64,000 bases of DNA, taken from NCBI GenBank assembly GCA_035578155.1, contig JAPWDM010000024.1:1852501-1916500 (forward strand), given 5' to 3'. Every line of letters begins with the position of its first letter. The first letter of the stretch is position 1. A program made the translations under genes and the position numbers. Shown here piece by piece: positions 58,720-64,000 of this stretch. The stretch is from Brachynemurus nebulosus. Taxonomy: Eukaryota > Arthropoda > Insecta > Neuroptera > Myrmeleontidae. The notes below the pieces were generated by a model. The model saw only the letters and a list, made by a program, of their open reading frames with translations, was not told the DNA's origin and ran no database searches.

Positions 58720-59493
58720 ATGTTACGTCACAACCGGCAACAACAACGAAGTGGTCGTGGACTTGTTAATTCATTAATTAACAAATTGCCATTTGAACTT
58801 CACATACCTGGCTATCAATATTGTGGACCGGGTACAAAATTACAAGAAAGATTAGCAAGAGGTGATCCGGGCATCAATAAATTAGACGAAGCTTGTAAGG
58901 CACACGATATCGCTTACTCGCAAAGTAAAAATCTCTCTGATCGACATAAGGCAGATTTAATTTTAGCAAACGCAGCCTGGGATCGAGTTAAATCTTCAGA
59001 CGCAACATTTGGTGAAAAAGCTGCTGCGTGGGCCGTAACAAACGCAATGAAAGCTAAAGTAAAACTTGGTATGGGTGTTAACAAAAAGGCTACACTCGGT
59101 CAAGTGCGAAGAAGTGTACGCGGTACTGTTAAAAAATTAAAACGTGAACCAATTAATAATGCTGTAAAGCTTGCTCTTAAAGCGGCTAAAGTTGCAGCTA
59201 GGGGTAAAAAAATTAAAACACCACGTATTATTCCAATACCTAAAACGGGTGGTGTTCTACCACTTTTACCAATTTTTGCGGCACTTTCGGCAGCCGGTGC
59301 GCTAGCCGGGGGTGCATCTGGAATTGTGAAAGCTATTAATGATGCTAAAGCGGCACAAAAACAGTTGAATGAAAGTGAACGCCATAACCGAACGATGGAG
59401 GCTATTGCTATACGTAATGGCCGGGGTTTGTATATAAAACCATATAGAAAAGGATTAGGATTATACTTGCAACCGTATCCAAAAAACTTATAA
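58720..59493 (+). CDS. Phospholipase A2-domain minor virion protein
   Basis: 257 residues. Residues 30-85 are a secreted-type PLA2 core like that of parvovirus VP1: calcium loop YCGPGT (34-39), catalytic His62-Asp63 (HDIAY), and Asp79. In parvoviruses this enzyme breaks the endosomal membrane during entry; adintoviruses and Polintons carry a similar gene. The second half is lysine-rich, then a glycine/alanine-rich hydrophobic stretch (about 177-203) that may be a membrane-active segment, and a tail with GRGLYIKPY and GLGLYLQPY repeats. The stop overlaps the protease start (TAATG). A role as a minor capsid protein released on entry is inferred. Confidence 0.9.
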   Translation: MLRHNRQQQRSGRGLVNSLINKLPFELHIPGYQYCGPGTKLQERLARGDPGINKLDEACKAHDIAYSQSKNLSDRHKADLILANAAWDRVKSSDATFGEKAAAWAVTNAMKAKVKLGMGVNKKATLGQVRRSVRGTVKKLKREPINNAVKLALKAAKVAARGKKIKTPRIIPIPKTGGVLPLLPIFAALSAAGALAGGASGIVKAINDAKAAQKQLNESERHNRTMEAIAIRNGRGLYIKPYRKGLGLYLQPYPKNL

Positions 59494-59873
59494 TGAAATT
59501 GCCCGAGCGGGCACTAACAGATAGAGATTTACGTAAATATGCGAAATATTTACCCCATTTTCGTGGTGTATTTATGCGCGATAATTTACCCAAACGTGGA
59601 CCGTGGTATAATGAATGCGGTATTTTAAATTTAGATAGTTCTACCGGACCTGGTACTCATTGGACCTGTTACTGGAAAAATGGTAATCAGGTAGATTATT
59701 TTGATAGTTTTGGTAATTTAAAACCACCGCTTGAAGTGGCTCGCTACCTCAGTGGAAACAATATTACATACAATTATAATAAATATCAAGATTACAATTC
59801 CTATAAATGTGGTCATTTATGTTTGGAGTTTCTTTATAATAAATATTACGGTGATGGTGATAAATATTTATAA
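59493..59873 (+). CDS. Adenain-type cysteine protease
   Basis: Processes virion proteins during maturation. 126 residues, shorter than adenovirus adenain (about 200). Visible catalytic residues: His56 (GTHWTCYW), Asp68 or Asp71 (VDYFDSFG) and Cys106 in CGHLC, in the His-Asp-Cys order of the adenain/Ulp1 clan. GPWYNECG at the N-terminal side fits the substrate-binding wall. It overlaps the PLA2 stop by one base and precedes the penton gene, so these are translated from one virion unit. Confidence 0.9.
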   Translation: MKLPERALTDRDLRKYAKYLPHFRGVFMRDNLPKRGPWYNECGILNLDSSTGPGTHWTCYWKNGNQVDYFDSFGNLKPPLEVARYLSGNNITYNYNKYQDYNSYKCGHLCLEFLYNKYYGDGDKYL

Positions 59874-59919
59874 AAGAAATCAATGCTCACGTATGTTTGT
59901 CATTTCGAAAGACGAAGTC

Positions 59920-60630
59920 ATGGCGTTCACATTAACTTTGTCGGGAAATACTTCTATACTCACTGCACACTATTTTCCGGCAATTCAACTTAGAAATCAA
60001 TATGAGTGTGCTCTATTAGATTTCCAAGTATACAATTCAATTCCTAACGTAACTGCTAAAAATAATTTATTACATTACGGTGATAATGATGTAATATCAT
60101 TTCCTACCGGCACCTTTGAAATAGATGATTTAGCTACATATATAAACAAAACTATTTACAACAAGTATGGTAATATAATATATAACAACGAAAATGATAA
60201 ACCATACATACATCTAAGGGCTAATAATAACACACTCAAATGCGAAATAATTAGCAATAAAGCTATTGATTTCACTAAACCTAATACAATTGGTTCACTT
60301 TTAGGGTTTACTAAACGGATATTGGCACCAAACAAACTTCACTCATCTAATGAGCCTGTCAGTATTATGAAGGTGAATGCAATACGCATTGAATCTAATA
60401 TTACGAGTAATGCTTATATGAATGGTATGCTAGCTCACACACTTCACGAATTTTCACCTCTTGTTGCGCCAGGGTATAAAATAGTTGAGGTACCGCGAAA
60501 TATAATCTATTCACCAGTAACCGTTAGAGAGTTAACATCTCTTTCGTTGAAAATTATCGATCAAGACGGTGATTTGGTTGACTTTCGCGGTGAAACAATC
60601 ACAGTACGTTTGCATTTGAGACCATGTTAA
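59920..60630 (+). CDS. Penton / minor capsid protein (single jelly roll)
   Basis: 236 residues from Met 59920 (MAFTLTLSGNTS), the conserved start of insect Polinton penton proteins; a Met at 59893 is an alternative. The sequence matches this family: ANLTAHYFPAI-like opening, SIPNV, LLHYGDND and a PTGTFEIDDL block. Single-jelly-roll proteins form the capsid vertices. The stop overlaps the next start by 7 bases (ATGTTAA). Present and uninterrupted. Confidence 0.85.
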   Translation: MAFTLTLSGNTSILTAHYFPAIQLRNQYECALLDFQVYNSIPNVTAKNNLLHYGDNDVISFPTGTFEIDDLATYINKTIYNKYGNIIYNNENDKPYIHLRANNNTLKCEIISNKAIDFTKPNTIGSLLGFTKRILAPNKLHSSNEPVSIMKVNAIRIESNITSNAYMNGMLAHTLHEFSPLVAPGYKIVEVPRNIIYSPVTVRELTSLSLKIIDQDGDLVDFRGETITVRLHLRPC

Positions 60631-60815
60631 TTTACAATCTGGAGCAACCCGCCGCTAGACTATATAATAGAGCGTTTTTACAGCCTGAGCTCATTCAGTT
60701 GAATACCATTAAACGTAAAGCATTTAAGCAACAGCGTATTTCACCTGAACGTTTAGCATTTCTTGAAGCATTGGGTCATAAAGTTAAAAGAAAATGGTAT
60801 ACAGCGACGTATTAA
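60624..60815 (+). CDS. Small basic protein between penton and MCP
   Basis: 63 residues, lysine/arginine-rich (KRKAFKQQR, HKVKRKWY). It overlaps the penton end by 7 bases and the MCP start by 22. Tightly packed, so a real virion gene; a DNA-condensing or capsid cement protein is a guess from its charge. No family recognised. Confidence 0.65.
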   Translation: MLIYNLEQPAARLYNRAFLQPELIQLNTIKRKAFKQQRISPERLAFLEALGHKVKRKWYTATY

Positions 60816-61987
60816 ATATTCCTGGTGGCTCACAAATTGATGATAGCATTACGAACTTTGAATATCATACATATGCACCCTTTTTACGATCCTTTAAGAA
60901 TAATGACGAAGTTAGAATATTAATTCAAAACCAGGACTTGTACATTTTACCTAGTGAAAGTTTTATTTACATTGAGGGGAAAATTTTAAATAATGAAAAT
61001 GCCGTTCCAGATATAAAATTGGTTAATAATTGTATTGCCTTTCTATTCGATGAAATTAGATATGAATTAAATGGGGTTGAACTTGAACGTGTTAGGTATG
61101 TTGGTCTAACAACGACATTGAAAAATTATTTATCGTTAAACGATGATGAGAGTAAACAATTACTAAATGCTGGTTGGTCGATTGATAATGATTGTACAAT
61201 AAAATTACCACAAGCCAACTTTAACTTTTGCATCCCGCTTAGAAAATTATTGGGATTCGCTGAGGATTATGGAAAAATTATGTTAAACGCAAAGCATGAA
61301 TTAATTCTTATTCGTGCACGAACTGACAACGATGTAATTGTTTCAGAATCGAATTCGTTGAAATTTGAAATAAATAAACTCGAATGGCGTGTTCCACATG
61401 TAACTGTATCAGATGAAATTAAATTATCACTGCTAAAATATGTTGAAAAAGCTGAACCTATAAAGATTAGTTTTAGAGCGTGGGAAACTTATATTCAACC
61501 TGCATTACCCACTACACAACAAAACACTTGGGTTGTAAAAACAACTACACAGCTAGAAAAACCGCGATATATCATTTTCGCTTTACAGAAAAAGGATAAA
61601 AATGTTTCTAAGTTTGATCATTGTGATTTAAATAATTTCAAAGTTTACCTAAATTCACAAGTGTACCCTTATGATGATTTGAATATTAAATTTGATATTA
61701 ATCAGTATGCAATACTTTATGATATGTATACCCGCTTTCAATCCTCATACTATCATCGTTCCAATGAACCGCTCTTAAATTGGGAAAATTTTAAAACTAT
61801 AGCTCCGATAGTTTTTATTGATTGCTCACATCAAAATGAGTCACTGAAAAGCGGTTCAGTTGATGTTCGTTTAGAATTTAAATGTAATAAAGATATTCCG
61901 GCTGGTACGACAGCAATAGCCATTTTAGTTCATGATGTCATTTTCGAATACATTCCACTAACTAACCTGGTTAAAAAGTATACCTAA
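60794..61987 (+). CDS. mcp: Major capsid protein (double jelly roll)
   Basis: 397 residues. Forms the trimeric hexamers of the icosahedral capsid. The opening (IDDSITNFEYHTYAPF) and the LYILPSESFIYIEG strand fit the Polinton/adintovirus major capsid family, a double jelly roll like that of adenovirus hexon and virophages. Hallmarks of the second barrel (KFDINQYAILYDMYTRF) are visible. Length is close to what I expect for the family. No frameshifts. Confidence 0.88.
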   Translation: MVYSDVLNIPGGSQIDDSITNFEYHTYAPFLRSFKNNDEVRILIQNQDLYILPSESFIYIEGKILNNENAVPDIKLVNNCIAFLFDEIRYELNGVELERVRYVGLTTTLKNYLSLNDDESKQLLNAGWSIDNDCTIKLPQANFNFCIPLRKLLGFAEDYGKIMLNAKHELILIRARTDNDVIVSESNSLKFEINKLEWRVPHVTVSDEIKLSLLKYVEKAEPIKISFRAWETYIQPALPTTQQNTWVVKTTTQLEKPRYIIFALQKKDKNVSKFDHCDLNNFKVYLNSQVYPYDDLNIKFDINQYAILYDMYTRFQSSYYHRSNEPLLNWENFKTIAPIVFIDCSHQNESLKSGSVDVRLEFKCNKDIPAGTTAIAILVHDVIFEYIPLTNLVKKYT

Positions 61988-62012
61988 TTACCCCCACCAC
62001 TTTTAGTTATTC

Positions 62013-62048
62013 TATATAAAGTTGTGGATTGTGTGAATAATTTCAGTT
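62013..62048 (+). promoter_or_regulatory. TATA plus initiator of the 62067 gene
   Basis: TATATAAA at 62013-62020 and TCAGTT at 62043-62048, 30 bases from TATA to the initiator A, followed by ATG at 62067. The best promoter match in the element. Confidence 0.75.
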
Positions 62049-62066
62049 CTACGGCGGCGGTAAAAA

Positions 62067-62552
62067 ATGGCGTTTCTTGACATACAAGGCTATCAAGGAG
62101 CTAACAACGAATTTTATTTTAAAGAAGTTGGTATTGCTGCAGAAAATTCAGATGATATATTACATCTTATATTCGACGCACCGTTTGATTTCAACGAGTT
62201 GCCGAAGAAATATCAACGAGTAGCCCGTTGGCTTTGCCGAAATTGGCATGGAATACCTTGGTCGTATGGATTTATTCCGTACAAAAAACTTCATACCATA
62301 TTAAAACCTATATTAAAGAAGTATGATGTTATATACGTCAAGGGCGGTGAAAAGAAGAAATGGATATCAAGTTTGTTTGATGGTACCGAAAACCAGCCGT
62401 GGATTCTGAATTTGGAAGAAATATTTGATGTACCGAAGATTTCTATTCTGCGAGATGAATATTATTCAAGACGCTGTATGCTTCATTCAGATAAAATTTG
62501 TTCATTAGAAAATTGTATTCTTTTAAAAAATTTTTATATGGAAAATAAATAG
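62067..62552 (+). CDS. Polinton-associated conserved protein (LDIQGY/KEVGI type)
   Basis: 161 residues. The opening FLDIQGYQG...FYFKEVGI and the block RWLCRNWHGIPWSYGFIPYK are, from memory, shared by many insect and Polinton proteins of unknown function. A first D-x-Q strand followed by a lysine/glutamate strand suggests a nuclease-like (RNase H-like) fold, but I cannot show the full catalytic set. A CSLENC pair lies near the end. It has its own promoter and is the last gene before the right TIR. Confidence 0.8.
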   Translation: MAFLDIQGYQGANNEFYFKEVGIAAENSDDILHLIFDAPFDFNELPKKYQRVARWLCRNWHGIPWSYGFIPYKKLHTILKPILKKYDVIYVKGGEKKKWISSLFDGTENQPWILNLEEIFDVPKISILRDEYYSRRCMLHSDKICSLENCILLKNFYMENK

Positions 62553-63223
62553 ATTTTAAGTAATATATAGATTTAAGCAATTTAATTTTTTGTGTACATT
62601 TATTCTATAAATAAAATTTAAAAAAAAAATTATGTGCGTTTTATTTAATAGTTACCCTAAATTCCCCTATTTTTTACAGCAAGAAGTTACTTTCATTAAC
62701 CTATAAAAGTATTGACAAAAATCTTATGAAATTTTTTTATTCTAATTGAAAAGCATATTTCATGATACACCCTGTATAAGAATACACTCATGCATACATG
62801 CATTTATACCTGCACCTATGTATACATGCATTTGTATATAATAATTATATTATGTATGTGTGATGTAAGTTTTAAGATGATATTCTATATATTTTTTACC
62901 CCAAAACTACTAATTTATAAAAAAATTTAGCAAATCTTAATGCTGTTATAATTTTTATATTAAACAACATAGTTAAATTATAGTATACATATTAAGAAAT
63001 AATCCAGGTATTTATTGTACAGTAATATATACGAATTTATTTGCAAACATATTACTTTTTGCTAATGAAGCAAATATTTTTCCAATGCTGATAAAAGTGA
63101 TAAATTATTTTAGTTAGATTTTGTTGACATAAAGACTACAATCATTTACTAGTATGTATTTATAAAATTAAAATTAAATAGGGATATACAGAGTGTATAC
63201 ATAACATATTCTTAATATACAAC
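62553..63223. other. Polinton right noncoding region
   Basis: No gene. AATAAA at about 62610 serves the preceding gene. A (ATGTATACATGCATT)-like duplication lies near 62790-62835. It ends at the right TIR. Confidence 0.6.
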
Positions 63224-64000
63224 CGGTCAGAAATCTGGACTCTGGAATCTGGAGTCTGAAGTCATGATTGCGGCTAGCGTTTGGTACAGTGCCCCCCACA
63301 AAATTTAGCGGCCACCCCTTGGGTTAGGGTATTCCCCACATTTTTGACTTGGTAGTTCGTTTAAAATGATGCAATTAAGGTAAGCGCATGTTGGGGTTAA
63401 AGTTTGCACGTACAATACGCTTCAAAAAGTGATCGGATACCTTTTTGCTCAGGGGGGCCCGCACTTTTGACACGGTAGTGTACCAAAAATTTAAGTACAG
63501 TACGGCGTCAAAAGTTTGGGGCTACTCCTGGGTTAGGGTATTCCCCACATTTTTTGACGTGATAGTTCGTTTAAGATGACGCAATTAAGGCAAGCGCGTG
63601 TTGGGGTCAAGGTTTGCACGTACAGTACGCTTCAAAAAGTGATAGGATACTTTTTTGGCCAGGGGGGGTCCACACTTTTGACACGGCAGTGTACCAATTA
63701 TTTAAGTACAGTACGGTGTCAAAAGTTTGGGGCCACCCCCGAGTTAGGGTAACCCCACATTTTTGACGCAGTAGTGTACCCCATCTATCAAATTGTAACC
63801 TAAAATTCAGTCTGCGCATGCGTCGTGTACTTAAATTCAATCTGCGCATGCGTTAGGTTTGCATTCAAAAACTATGGCGGGTAATGGGTTAACACAAAAC
63901 TAAATTGTGACGAAAATAGTGATGATGCATAATGGGTTAACATAAATTAATTCGGTTGCTGGCGATGACTCACCTCTTAGGAATTTCAAGGCCAGCAGTA
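63224..64000 (-). repeat. Right terminal inverted repeat of the Polinton, truncated by window end
   Basis: Reverse complement of 48210-48985. It includes the mirror of the ~210-bp tandem repeat. The outermost part, about 240 bp by comparison with the left end, lies beyond the window. Confidence 0.93.

Larger units (their letters stand above)
47970..64000 (+). mobile_element. Polinton/Maverick (adintovirus-like) provirus
   Basis: A self-synthesising virus-like transposon of at least 16 kb. It has long terminal inverted repeats (matching 776-bp segments at 48210-48985 and 63224-64000), PolB, a chromodomain integrase, an FtsK/HerA packaging ATPase, an adenain-type protease, penton and major capsid candidates and a PLA2 protein. 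This gene set is that of Polintons, many of which are now called adintoviruses. All core genes are uninterrupted. The left boundary lies between about 47965 and 48000, where the Gypsy integrase relic ends; an AGTAGATAGG word at 47995 is one candidate terminus. The right terminus and the 6-bp target duplication are outside the window. Confidence 0.95.

Overview
This window is AT-rich eukaryotic DNA made almost entirely of transposable elements and integrated viral elements. I found no convincing host gene. The arthropod, probably insect, assignment is an inference. It rests on a Gypsy retrotransposon with an envelope of the kind shared with arthropod negative-strand RNA viruses, piggyBac-, hAT- and Helitron-type relics, and the repeat families present. 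A hemipteran is possible but not proven.

Layout. Positions 1-11,708 are noncoding, with a (TA)n tract, a 2.2 kb inverted-repeat element carrying a broken cysteine-rich ORF and interrupted by a small hAT copy (3947-4745), a tRNA-derived SINE (about 5143-5257), and a 1.4 kb terminal-inverted-repeat element with about nine copies of a 15-bp motif (9452-10868). Positions 11,709-25,422 hold one Gypsy-type LTR retrotransposon: LTRs, PBS, gag, protease, RT, RNase H, integrase, a spliced env, PPT and a perfect 4-bp target duplication. Its genes are broken by frameshifts and stops, its 3' LTR has lost about 615 bp, and its 5' region holds a nested hAT element. Positions 25,423-39,700 contain two inverted copies of one TIR element, a piggyBac-like MITE, other TIR elements, a 446-bp near-perfect hairpin, a Helitron-type helicase relic and several insect tandem repeats. 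Positions 39,704-47,945 are the remains of a second Gypsy element, split between RT and RNase H by about 7 kb of inserted DNA.

Positions ~47,970-64,000 are the main interest: an apparently intact Polinton/Maverick (adintovirus-like provirus), inserted near the integrase zinc finger of the second Gypsy relic. Its terminal inverted repeats match at 48,210-48,985 and 63,224-64,000, and the outer end of the right repeat lies beyond the window. It carries uninterrupted genes for a protein-primed family B DNA polymerase (with a predicted 148-bp intron), a chromodomain integrase, a packaging ATPase, an adenain-type protease, a single-jelly-roll penton candidate, a double-jelly-roll major capsid protein and a phospholipase A2 protein. 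It also has a protein with a tail-fibre-type motif plus helical stalk and several lineage-specific proteins. Early/replication genes (polB) lie at the left, integrase and fibre-like genes run leftward in the middle, and the virion genes form a tightly overlapping rightward cluster at the right. A 21-bp x 16 tandem array sits between the leftward units. TATA plus initiator pairs precede several units, suggesting host RNA polymerase II transcription.
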